From: Haematococcus lacustris
Lineage: Eukaryota > Chlorophyta > Chlorophyceae > Chlamydomonadales > Haematococcaceae
Length of the DNA stretch: 64,000 nt
Assembly: GCA_030144725.1 (NCBI GenBank)
Contig: JASKMD010000031.1
Span: 11,173,316-11,237,315 of the forward strand
Reading direction: 5' to 3'
Shown here one piece after another: positions 45,866 through 56,864 of this stretch (positions are counted from its first letter, which is position 1; every line of letters starts with the position of its first letter). Made by a program: the position numbers and the translations under genes. Below the pieces are notes generated by a model. It had not been told where the DNA came from. It ran no database searches and worked only from the letters and a program-made list of their open reading frames with translations.

Positions 45866-46084
45866 CTCTTCCCAACTGCGGCTCAGCTGGAGCAGGTAGG
45901 AGTTTGCAGCCAACATTAAATCCAGCCAAAACTCAAAGAGTTGTCTTATATTTGTGCTGACATCTGAACACCTAGATGGCTTTTCCAAGTTTCAGCTGCG
46001 GCTCCGCTGAGCAGGTAGGATTTGCAGCCATAACAGCAAATCCAACCAAAACTCAGAGAGATGTCGTAATTTTGTGCTGATCGC
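45866..46084. repeat. Tandem units of about 105-115 bp, duplicate of 29279-29497
   Basis: Same two diverged units as in the first copy. Confidence 0.7.
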
Positions 46085-46331
46085 AATTTCAAAGGCTACC
46101 CTACACATATGCACATCTGCAACAATAAAAATAATATTGCTCTCAAAGCTCAGTGATCCATGGATTGTCAAATGCAGGAGCCCAAGCACCACTAACCCTT
46201 CCTGCCCACAGTACCTGCCAGCAGCCCACCCTAGCAGGCCCAGCTGCCTACCACCACCTCCCAGCACCTCCTCACTGCCCTTCTGCCTGACATGCCACCC
46301 GTCCCAAAACACACGAGAGCAAGCAGAGCCA

Positions 46332-47267
46332 ATGGTGCAAAGACCCAGGCTGGGCATGAGGCAGCCAAGAGCATGGAGCAGCAGACTGCTGCGCATGCCG
46401 CCCTCACCATGGGACGTGCACCAGTGGGACGTGCACCAGCGGGAAAAGCAGCAGCAACAGCAGGGGGGGCGGCGGCAGGCACCAAGCGGGCAGCAGTTGC
46501 TGCCATTCGACCCAGCCGTCTTTGACCCGTATGGCACGCTGCAGGATTTCCTTGACGACATCCTGGAGCTGGCAGCTGGCCAGCCGTGCAGTCCAGGCCT
46601 ACGCACACACCTAGTGGAGTTCTTTGGGGCAGCACCCAGCTCAAACCACGCAGTGGAGTCCAGCCTGCAACACACAAAGCACGGCAACAGTGCCAAGCAG
46701 GGGCTGGATGCCATGATCGGCAACATCAACAATAAGCTCGACCCTGGGGCACTCGCCAACATCGACTTGACAGACTTTGAGGCTCGGCTCCTCACGCTCC
46801 GCAAGCAGAAGCGTGACAAGGAGACAACCTCAGCTGGCGACAACCGGGAGGCCAAGGCAGCACGCAAGACGGAGGAGTCAGCGTGCATGGTAGACGGGAA
46901 CGCCAAGATGGTGTTGAACGTGCCCACCCAGGCCCCCCTGCAGCAGCTGCAGCAGGCATTCCAGCAAAATGCACGGGGTGCAGACTACAGCAATACCTCA
47001 GCCAAGGAGGCAACCCGGTTCACACGCGAGCAGCTCAGGCCCTACCTCCTTTACCACAAGGTGCCGCCCAGGGATCAGCCAGTCGGCAACACCCTAGTGG
47101 CAGGCTGGCAGAAGGCCGTGCACAAGCACATTGCTGAGCGTGGCAGCCCCACCGGGCATGGGGTGTGCCATAGGGCTCTGCTTTGTTGCCATGGGCGTGT
47201 AGCTAATGGACAAGAGACCAGGCCTAGCTATGGAGTGTACAGATCTTGCCCTGCCATGGGGTGCTAG
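46332..47267 (+). CDS. Second copy of the hypothetical SAP-like protein gene (probable assembly duplicate)
   Basis: Same translation as 29745-30680, including FTREQLRPYLLYHKVPPRDQ. See that entry for the description. Confidence 0.42.
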   Translation: MVQRPRLGMRQPRAWSSRLLRMPPSPWDVHQWDVHQREKQQQQQGGRRQAPSGQQLLPFDPAVFDPYGTLQDFLDDILELAAGQPCSPGLRTHLVEFFGAAPSSNHAVESSLQHTKHGNSAKQGLDAMIGNINNKLDPGALANIDLTDFEARLLTLRKQKRDKETTSAGDNREAKAARKTEESACMVDGNAKMVLNVPTQAPLQQLQQAFQQNARGADYSNTSAKEATRFTREQLRPYLLYHKVPPRDQPVGNTLVAGWQKAVHKHIAERGSPTGHGVCHRALLCCHGRVANGQETRPSYGVYRSCPAMGC

Positions 47268-47743
47268 TATGGGGCTTTGTTGTGGCCATAAGGCAATAGT
47301 TGCAGTTGCTTGGGAAGGGTGTTCTGCTACCACATCTGCGATGGGTGCTTGCAGTCCTACTAGATGTTTGCCTTTAGATACTTGTTGCTTATCTACTGTA
47401 CCCAGCCAGTGGGGGATGCACGTTGTGGCATGCACCTACGGCATGGATTGATGCTAAAGCAAAAGCTGTTAACAAACTCAAGTGCCAGGGGCCTTTGCTA
47501 TGGAGTGTACAGGCCTGCAGGTGCGAGTGGGGCCAGATGGGAGGACACGAGGTGAGAGGGAGTGCAGCAAGTCATGGCGCTGTGGACCGAAGCACATGTC
47601 TCGGTGGTGATGTCCCAAAACGATGTAGCGACACAACGAAGGCTTCGCACCTACGAAAATGCTCTTGCTACAACGAACAAAGCACATAACAAGGGGAACG
47701 AGCAGAAAAGGCTCAAGTATGAAGAGCAGCAGGTATCATTGAA

Positions 47744-48293
47744 GACTCCGTCAGCTATGCGGTGCAGCAGGTATCATTGAATATTGTGCACTGTGGGACC
47801 TTTTTCTGAAACAACGCCAAATTCAAAGATTATTTGAACCTTCTTATGAAGTTTGCCGGGATTGGGCAGCAGCTCAGCGACCGCCAACCGCACTACGTGC
47901 TACGTCGAAGTGCGCTTCAGGTTCGGGGCCACCAAGGAGGCGTTGAGGCGCGGTAGCTTGCTAACACACTTTGAATTCACACTTAATTACTTTGAATATC
48001 TACGAGGACCCCCGCACGTGGGCACCGAAGGACCCCCGCTCGTAGATAATTCAAGTAACTTAAAAAAGTGTGTGCGCAAGCTACTGCGCCTCAACGCCTC
48101 CTTGGTGGCCCCGAACCTGAAGCGCACTTCGACGTAGCACGTAGTGCGGTTGGCGGTCGCTGAGCTGCTGCCCAATCCCGGCAAACTTCATAAGAAGGTT
48201 CAAATAATCTTTGAATTTGGCGTTGTTTCAGAAAAAGGTCCCACAGTGCACAATATTCAATGATACCTGCTGCACCGCATAGCTGACGGAGTC
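47744..48293. repeat. 550-bp palindrome, duplicate of 31157-31706
   Basis: Same arms and loop as the first copy. Confidence 0.93.
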
Positions 48294-48398
48294 TACTATC
48301 CAGAGGTGTGCGATACATAAATAGATACCACGTGGCTGAGACGCAGCGTCGCTTTGATTACCAGGAGTCGGTTACCTGTCATTTTCTGTTAGTTGGGG

Positions 48399-48800
48399 CC
48401 TCCTGCCATGCCGGCCTCCTGCCATGCCGGCCATCCAGGCCTTGGACTCCTTGGCGTGGTCCGTGATGCCGCTTTGTCGGTAGTACTGCCCTGCAGTCAG
48501 ACTCCGATGCCACACGGACTTCACGGCGTCGGAGCACTGCCGCTCCTCCTGGGCCACTGTCACCATGTTGGTCTTCCCCGGGTCGCAGCCCAGCCAACCG
48601 GCGTCCAGGTCCGCCAGCGGGTTGACTGCGCCCTCCTTGCCCATCCGAGGCAGCTTTTCGGGCGGCTCTGCTGGCTTGGGGCGCGTGAACATCACGCTGG
48701 CCGCGACTCCGTCAGTGTGCACCACCTGCTCGAATGTCTGCCCGCGATGGGGGCGGAGGGATGCGATGTTGTGCAGAAATGCTTTCCACCGGTTGCCAAC
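48399..48800 (-). pseudogene. Second copy of the Fanzor RuvC-I fragment (probable assembly duplicate)
   Basis: Same as 31812-32213, with GCDPGKTNMVTVA and TDGVAASVMF. Confidence 0.8.
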
Positions 48801-50726
48801 CTGCAGCCAACATCAGCCTCCACAACACACTGAAGTCACCCAAATAACATCAGTAAATGTTGCCACAATCCCAGCAGTGGCTGACCTGAGCACCTTCATT
48901 CACCTCACAGTCCTTGGGCCCGGGCTCGGTTCTGCCATCCCTCACCTCCACACCTCTTGGGCAAGGAGGTGACGTCCGCTGGCAGCATGCATACCACATA
49001 CCAAAGCTTTGGGCCCAGTGCTCAGGCGGCCCCAACATTCAAAAAATGGCAGTAAACCGACCCCTGGTAGTAGGACGGCTGTAACTCTGCACTCGCTGCG
49101 CCAAATTTAATGTTAGCTGGCTCAGTATGTAGCCAACCCAGCCAGCTACCTTTCACCCATCCAGAATCAAAATTTAGTCAGTAGGCCGTGCACAGCAAAG
49201 CATCAAAGTTAGTAATTCAAATTTGAGCCGGTTCGGGTTTGCAGTCATCGCTGCGACCACCCGCGCCGCTTAGGTTGCTCTACGCGAGCATGCGCATCGG
49301 CGGCAGCAGTCGGATCGGAAATCGGTTGCGGCAGTGTGGCAATGAGCCCACCTCCCCCCCATATCTTGAGGGCAATGCCACAGCTCGACCATCTCGACTT
49401 ACAGCATGCTACTTACTAGGTTAGGCTCCTTTTAGACATTGTTACACACCCTCATACTCAAATATGGCAAAAGCTCACTTTGGTCTGTGACCCCCAACTC
49501 CCTTAACCGATGTCAGGACCAGGGCCATGCAGTCAGTCGCACAACTCCACACTATGACCGCGTTTGAACTCGGCTCCTCAGACAGTTACACTCCCCTACA
49601 TCCCATCCACCTGCGTGCAAAGTTTCATAGCTCAACTGCCACCCCACAGCCCCGTGGCCCTGATTCTGCTTGGAGAACATGATGTCACTTTGAAGATGTC
49701 AAACTGATAGAGGCCTGGGCTGTTTAACGTGCGGTTTGTTTCAATAGATGCGCCAAGGGGTCAAGAACAAACATTACGTATCGCTTTTTCTATGGGTGCA
49801 GCAGGTGCAACACGGTGGAGGACACAGTGGAGGAGGGGGGGGTGTAACCCGGTATTACCTTTGTGTGCGCCGACCCAGATGGTGTATTCGGCGAAAGTGA
49901 ATACGCCCAGATGTTTTAATCACCCCGTCTAGGCGCCCTGCACGCCCGGCAGGCATCGCGTTGGGTGTTGGCCGGACATTCCATTTGTGCACAACCAGCT
50001 CACTACGCTAGGTAGATGGGGTCACAACGATGTGGCTCATGGTGCCACGGAGACCAGTCTCGCCGCTGTGATTTGTTCGCGGGCACATGTGGCAGTACGC
50101 GAGCAAAGACTCCAATGTCGTGCGCTGATGGTCAGATGACGCGCATCGATTTGCAGCTACCAATGTGACAATCGCTATCGAAAACGATGAAGTATCGAGA
50201 TAGTACTTGCATGCATAATACCAACCCCATGTTGGGGCCGCCTGACCAGTGCGGTCATATCACACATTCTAAGTGTACAGGGGGGGCACCTGAGCACATG
50301 GGCTGTCACAGAGAGCGAGCCATCGCACGTGAGCGCGAAATCGTTGAAAACCCGTCGCGCTCGCCTCCCAGCTCTCTGGGCGTCAGGCTCCTCAGATGTT
50401 CTCGCTTGGCGCGGATGCACATCTGCAGACAGCAAGCTCTACTCCCAGCTCCCAGCAAGCTCGGGTGTTTCGTTACGATTCCGTACTCCGCCTCACGAGC
50501 TGTGCTCCACTTTGGGCGATCATCCTTTCTTTCGGCGAGTGCTGCAAAGAGCCGAGTGGATAACACGATGGGATTTACTGTGAATTCCTACCGTTTTTCC
50601 TACGAACTACGCAGACTGCCGAGACCTAGTTCCTTCTATCCAATTTATCGAATCTGCACGGTAACTCCCAGCAGCTGAGTTAGGCCCAGTTCTTTAATCT
50701 CATCGCCTGCACATGTTTTTGTTCAG

Positions 50727-52865
50727 GCTCGTCGAGCTGTACGCCAGCAAGGCGCTAAATCGCTCTACATGCTTGGCGGGCTTAGACTCGAGCACTCACC
50801 CCTTGCTGGCGGCGAACCTGTGTCAGGTCGCTGCCGCGTTTTTCAGGCCCTTGGAGTATGTGAGTGCAACCATGCAGCAGCTGTGATATGCACATGTGGC
50901 AGTGTGGCTGTGGCTGAAGCTGGTTGCTGGCGCATGCGCAGGTGCTGGAGATGTGCGAGGCTGGCGGCCTGTACTTACCCATCACTGCTGCCGATTTACA
51001 AGCAGGGATGCCCGCTCCCAACTGGTGCCTGCCACTCCATACTCAGCTGCACTTGCAGGCAGTGAAGGAGCCAGCCATGCCCCCTGCGCAACAGCGTGAC
51101 CATACTTCCTTGCATGAGCTTGCCCTGCAAGCCCTGTCGACAGCTCCTTTCTGGAGCCTGGTACATAAGTGGGTGGCAGCCACCTCCAGGGCTCAGTATG
51201 CCAGGACCTGTGGCCCTGTGTTGGTTGTTGCATGCACAATGCTCGAACTCAGTTCAGTCAATAGAGCAGTTCTCCCATAACAAGTGCTAGCTAGGCAATG
51301 CAGGCTGGTGGCAGTAAGGGTGGCGGTGTATTAGTGAAGCTTGTGCAGAGCTGCCGCTGAGGTCAGGGTTTTCAGTAGGGTTGTCATATGGTCATAGGTC
51401 ACCTCCAGGTTCAACCTCCCTGCACGTTGAGCTCGAGCTGGTGCCAGTGCCTGTGGAGATACTGCTGGTGCATGTGTGTTTTCTCCCTGCCTACCTCATT
51501 GCCATTCCATGCGCCCCACCCTACCCCTGTGTGCAGGTACCATGAGGACACAGCCCGCTGTGACTTCAACTGGCAGCCGCGGGACCTTGTCGCAGGCCTC
51601 ATGAGCAAGGCCGTGTCCCCCTACACTCTGGTGGGCGCACTGCACCAGCATTGCCACTGGCCTGCCCCCCGCTCCTCCCCTACCCTAACCCCCACTGCCT
51701 CCTCCTTGCAGTGATCCAGTGCCACTGCACTGCGTGGCAAGGATGTGCACTGGGCTGTGGTGGTGCTGCTTAGCCTTCACACACCTGCCGCTGTTGCCAG
51801 CTGCAAGCGCTCCTCTTCACTTGCCCTGTGGTACCACTGCCACAAGCCTTGTGTTGGACATGGTAGGCCCTCATGGCTCATGGCCATGCATGTGGAATGT
51901 AGAACCCAGCACTGTGTAAACCACTAACCCAGCCTGTGGCACCAGGTAGTGTGCCGGGCCACATGGGAGTCACATGGTGGTTGACAGTTGGGCAGTTGGG
52001 CGGTTGGGAGCACTCACCGGTGGCTGTGTTGCCGGTGGGATACGTGATGCCACCCCCTGCCTTCCCTGTCATGCCCTGCTTGACGTGCCAGGTGGTGGGG
52101 GTAGAGATGCACAAAGACCGCAGCCTGCCTTGGATGCGGCCCAGTCTGTTCATCCCCTTGGCCGCTCTGCTGCACCAGTACCAGGCCGGCACCGCATACC
52201 GCTGTGTCACCCGCAACGACCTGGTGGTCTTCAACGTCCTGGGCTTCATGGGCGGCCTGTCTGCTGTGTTGGCGGAGGGCGTGGTGCCTTCACTGCCAGA
52301 GCCACCCATGCACCCCCCTCCCCTGGCCAAGCAGCTGCCCCAGAGCAGCACCCTGGAGCAGCTGCTGATGCAGGGCTTGAGCGTGTCCGGGCAGCACTCC
52401 ACTGGCCTGTCCCTGTCCCACCTCACCAGCACCCCCTTCTTGTCCAGCACCAGCAGCAGTGGCAGCAGCAGCCTGCGCAACGCCTCAGCCAATGGCCACA
52501 TGCAGGGGGTTCTCAGCGGCTCCACAGGCAGCAGCATGGGCTGTGTGCGTTTGAACTCCTCAGGGGGCCGCATGGGGGCTGGGCTGTCTAACCTGTCGAC
52601 AGTGGACGGTGAGGCGGGCACTTCGCCCTTTCACAGCCTGGCACGACTGGCTAGTCCGCATCAGATCGGGGTCAGCAGCCTTGGAAGCAGCCAGCTGGCC
52701 AGCAACATACACAGCCTCCAGATGCTGCAGAGACAGCTGAGCCAGGTGCAGCTGCAGGCTCAGCAGCAGCAGCAGCAGCAGCAGCAAGTTCAGCAACATC
52801 AGGTGCAGCAGCAGCTGCAACAACAGCAGGCCCAGCAGCAACAAGTCCAGCAGCAGCTACAGCAA

Positions 52866-52896
<31 letters not shown>

Positions 52897-52897
52897 T

Positions 52898-52929
<32 letters not shown>

Positions 52930-53074
52930 CCATTGTACCAGACACTCTGTCCCTGTTCGCTACGCTAGGAAACCCCTCTTCCCCATTCATGTTCAGCCAC
53001 CCCTACATACCTTCTAACCAGCTATCCTCTGTCATGAAGGAGCGCTTGCAACACCTGCAACAGCTCCCCAGTGG

Positions 53075-53112
<38 letters not shown>

Positions 53113-54706
53113 TTGCCCTTCAACAAGATGCCCCACAAGCGCCGGGCCCACCTCAAGCAGCGTCCCAGCAATCGCTGCCTCAACAGTTCCAACAGCTGCA
53201 GCAACAGCTGATACAGCAGCAGCAGCAGCTGGCACACCTGTCAGAGCAGCCACTGCTGCTGCAGCAGCTGGTGAACGCCTCACAGCCGCTGCCCACCACC
53301 ACGCTGCCAGCACAGCTACCCCTGACCCCTGACACTGCCTGCTCATCCGGCCTCCTGGACAGCATGAACCTGCCGCCCTCCAGCCCCTTACTGCCGGCCC
53401 CCTCCCCGGGCTTCAGCCCACTGACCACCCAGAGCATGCACGGCCTGCAGGGCTTGCAAGGCCTCAGCCTCCTGCCCCTAGCCAGCGGCCCTCTCCCTCA
53501 GTCCTGGCAGTCTCCGCTGTTTCGCCTGTTTGCCCGCACCTCAGCCGCCACACCCTCCGCCCCACACACGCCAGAGGCGCCCCTCTCCACTGACTACGCA
53601 AACCTGCCAGCCCTGGACGTTCAGGTGGGGGCTCCCCTGGGTGCTGGCGGCCCTGGTGAGGCTGAGGCGGCAGTGGAGGCCTCTGGCAACGATCAGGCAC
53701 GGATGCAGTCACAGCACACCGCGGCGAAGGCACCGGGTGCTGGGGCTCAGTCTGGGGCAGCAGAGGAGCGGCAGGCGCTGTCCCCTCAGCTTGCCGCTGT
53801 GGGCCAAGCAGGGAAGGCGTGGTGGCAGCTGGGCCCCAGTGGCACTATGCTGGGCCCTTTCACAGGTGAGGTTGATTGCAGGCAGGGTCAGGGGTAGGGG
53901 TAGGGGTAGGGGTAGGGGAGGGGTCAGGGTCGGGGCTAGAGTCAGGGCTAAGGTCAGGGGTAGGGTGGGCAGGGCGGGAGGGGACAGGCTAAACCCTGAC
54001 CCTGACCTGATACACAGCTGGAGAGTGCCAATTGTGGTACAAGCATGGCCCAAGCAGGAAGGGGCAGCATGGGGCAGTAGGGATGTTTGGGGGGTCATGG
54101 CAAGGCAGCCTGGCAGTCTGTGGACCACTGTGGTGTAAGGGCCTGGCTCACGGCGGCGCTTTGCACTGCTCTGCTGGGCGTGGCTTGTGGCCAGTGACTT
54201 GGCCATGTGGTGCTGCCAGAGATGCAATGCAGTGCTGCAGCAGCTGTGGGCAAGGCGCTGGCTCTCTCACTAGCTCTGGACTTGTCCCAGTGCTTGGCCC
54301 ATTGCTGCTGTTGAGATCGAACTGGTGTCAAGTGGTGCTGAAGAGACAAGGACGTGAGAGAGTCAGGGTGTCTCTGAGGGCTAGCAACAGCTGCTGCAAG
54401 GGCCCATTGCTGCTGCTGCTGCTGTCACCCTTGGCTGCAGGCGAACAAATGGTGGTATCCTACCTGCTGGGCTGCCTGTCTGATGACACGCTGGTGAGCA
54501 GCAGCAGCCCTGGCACTGGCCAGCGCAGGGGCAGCCAGGAGCAGGGGCGGCACGGGCAGGGTGCTGAGGTGGCAGCTGCACCAGGCAGCCCCCTGCTGCT
54601 CCCTTCCCCACCCCCACCACAGCTCTTCAGACCCGTGGGTTGGCTGCTGCAGGAGCTGGTGGGGTCAGGGGGGGCAGCAGGCCCTGCGGGGCAGGACAGT
54701 GCTTGA
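50727..54706 (+). CDS. Second copy of the GYF-domain polyglutamine gene (probable assembly duplicate)
   Basis: Same translation as 34140-38119, including equal poly-Gln tract lengths. The last exons are 52092-53865 and 54441-54706. This copy, unlike the first, is followed by real unique sequence, so it shows the true downstream context of the gene. Confidence 0.72.
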
Positions 54707-55047
54707 AGTGGTGTGGGTGGGAGTCCCTGGTCTGCTCTATACCTCTGCTCTCTGCTGGGCATCTGCAACCTGTTTTTGACTCATTTCAACTCTGCCACCT
54801 GCTTGGCTCGGGTGATCAGCTGTCCTGTGCCGCTGCTGGGCCATGTCCCTTGTGTGCCTGTTACGAATGCCCGTGTCAGCCCACCCTATCTTGCTCTGCC
54901 CTGCCTGGGGCGGTCTGGCTTGGCTCTCTTGTGCTGTGCTGCCAGACAGGCTGATGCATTGAGAGGTGGTTTGCTGATGAGAAGGTGGATGAGGGATGGA
55001 TAAGGGGTTTGGCTTGGTGCAGGCAGATGCCGCTGAGTAGGGCTGAA

Positions 55048-56717
55048 CCCTGCCGTGGGGCTGAACTCTATGGCTCCTTGCTCCTGGCCCCAGACCATGC
55101 AGACAGCCATGGGTGTGGTCAATGCAAGTGCTAGAGGGTTTGGCCTGCTTACTGATGTCCATTTGCTAGAAGTTTCTTGGAGCGATGCTTGAGCGCCAAG
55201 GCTTGGGTAGAAGTGTGGGTGGTAGGACTGTGAGGTGTGGGGCGCATGTGAGAAGTCATATGATGGAGCCGCAGTCAGCCTGCAAAGCACGGTGTGTGCG
55301 GGCATGAGTGCAGCGGCAATGGGGTAAGGTATCAATAAGGGGAGGCGATGGAGTAGGACACCAAGTTGGGATGCTGCTGGCAGCTCGCCAGCAGGGCTTG
55401 GCAGTACGGAAGTCGGACCCTGCTATCATGCAGCCAGTGTGGCGCAAGCCTGCAGGGCACTGCAGGCAGCATGCTAGGCCCATGGGGCAGGACACAGCAG
55501 CGCCCTGGCACTTATTTTCAACTGCCAAGCCTCACTAAACCTCTTATGCTACAGCACTGCAGGTATGTGCCGGGTGTTGAGGAACAGTTGCATCATAGAC
55601 ATTGAACTGCTGCCACACTCTCTCAGTTGCACCCTACGTAGCAGGCACGCTATGTGCCTAGTGGAAATGTGAGAATGTGAGGGTAGGGGTTCACACTGTG
55701 TTACCGTCGGCATTGCAGTGTGTTGTGTGAGTATGTGTGTGGGGTGTGTGTGTGTGTGTGATGTCATTTGGCCTGAGGCCAAGCTCATGACTGAGCCTGC
55801 TGCTGCCTGCTCACGTCCTGGCCCTTGCTGCGCTCACTGTCCAGTGCCAACCTGGTCGGTCACACCATGGGCTGACTCACTGCACCAATTGGCATATGGC
55901 AGCAAATGCATGGAGTATCCTGAAGGGCGAAGGTGGGTAAGCAGCTTCTACTTAAACTTGTTAAGTAGCGAATTGCTATAAGTGGGTGGCTTGAAGCTCG
56001 GGGTGGTTAGGTGGGGAATGTGACAGGGTCAGCAGTGCAAGGGAGGCAGCACTGTGACATGTAGTATGTAGGCTGGCTCGTTGAGTAAGATGGCAGAGAT
56101 ACTTAGCTCGCGTAGTACTTTGCTCCTGGTGATCAGCAGCTCAGCGTACAGTGTGCTGCAGACCTTCAAAGTGCATGGGCGGTAGTGTACATGTGGTGCA
56201 AGGATGCCCTAGCCACCCAGCTTCTACATCATGTTCTTGTGCTCTCACTTGTCCGGACAGGCGCGTGGCAGTATGATGGTAATGATGCGCTGATGATGCT
56301 TCTTGGCAAAATGTGAGGTTATCACGGATGTTTCCTTGCGAGCTGTGCGCCAGGCTTTCTTGTGGGTGCGTGGCAAGCTGTGGATGTGAGGTGAAACCGA
56401 GATAACGCACCATGTCGCACACAATTTAGCACTGCTCTTTTTTAAAGAACTGTAGCTTTTTGTGTAGAAATGTGAGGGTTGTTCGGGTTGTAAGACTGGT
56501 GACTCGATGTTCTTGGGTGAAGGGTGGTGCGTCGTGTTCTTGGGTGAAGGGTGAAGGGTGGTGCGTCGTGTACTGCTTAGTGATCAGTTACATAGATCGG
56601 TCCACATGAGAATCCTCCTGTCAAAGCGCACGTGACGTACGGTACGTCGACAGCTTGATGTTCCGATGTGTCATTAGCTGTCTGTCGTCGGTTGGCATGG
56701 GCGGTTTGTGTTTCTTA
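55048..56717. other. Unique spacer downstream of the GYF-domain gene
   Basis: No supportable gene on either strand. It contains a short GT microsatellite near 55735-55760 and a duplicated phrase ttcttgggtgaagggtggtg near 56510-56570. It ends at the hAT-like element. Confidence 0.6.
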
Positions 56718-56725
56718 CTTACATG
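56718..56725. repeat. Left 8-bp target site duplication of the hAT-like element
   Basis: cttacatg, repeated at 59882-59889 just outside the other terminus. Confidence 0.85.
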
Positions 56726-56781
56726 CAGTGTTGTGAATCTTCAGATTTCCAGATTTTCAATTTTCAGATTTTCAATGAAAA

Positions 56782-56864
56782 TGAAAGTGTTTCATTGAAA
56801 AACTGAAAGAGTTTCATCGTCAGTGAAACTGAGCGGATGCCGCTGGTTCTCAGCCTATCCTTTC
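56782..56864. repeat. 83-bp target site duplication of the LINE, left copy
   Basis: Runs from tgaaagtgtttcattg to cagcctatcctttc and recurs without a difference at 59458-59540. It flanks the LINE immediately on both sides and consists of hAT-element sequence. Confidence 0.93.

Larger units (their letters stand above)
38961..55047. repeat. 16,087-bp segment, copy 2 of an apparent assembly duplication
   Basis: Same sequence as 22374-38460. It starts at the first base after the N gap and the identity ends exactly where copy 1 runs into the gap, after which unique sequence follows (ccctgccgtgggg). This is what overlapping but unmerged contigs look like. Confidence 0.97.

Noticed and set aside
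38961..55047. A second set of real paralogues of the DDT-WHIM and GYF genes
   Set aside because: No sequence difference was seen and the borders coincide with the N gap and a mid-exon break; assembly overlap is more likely.
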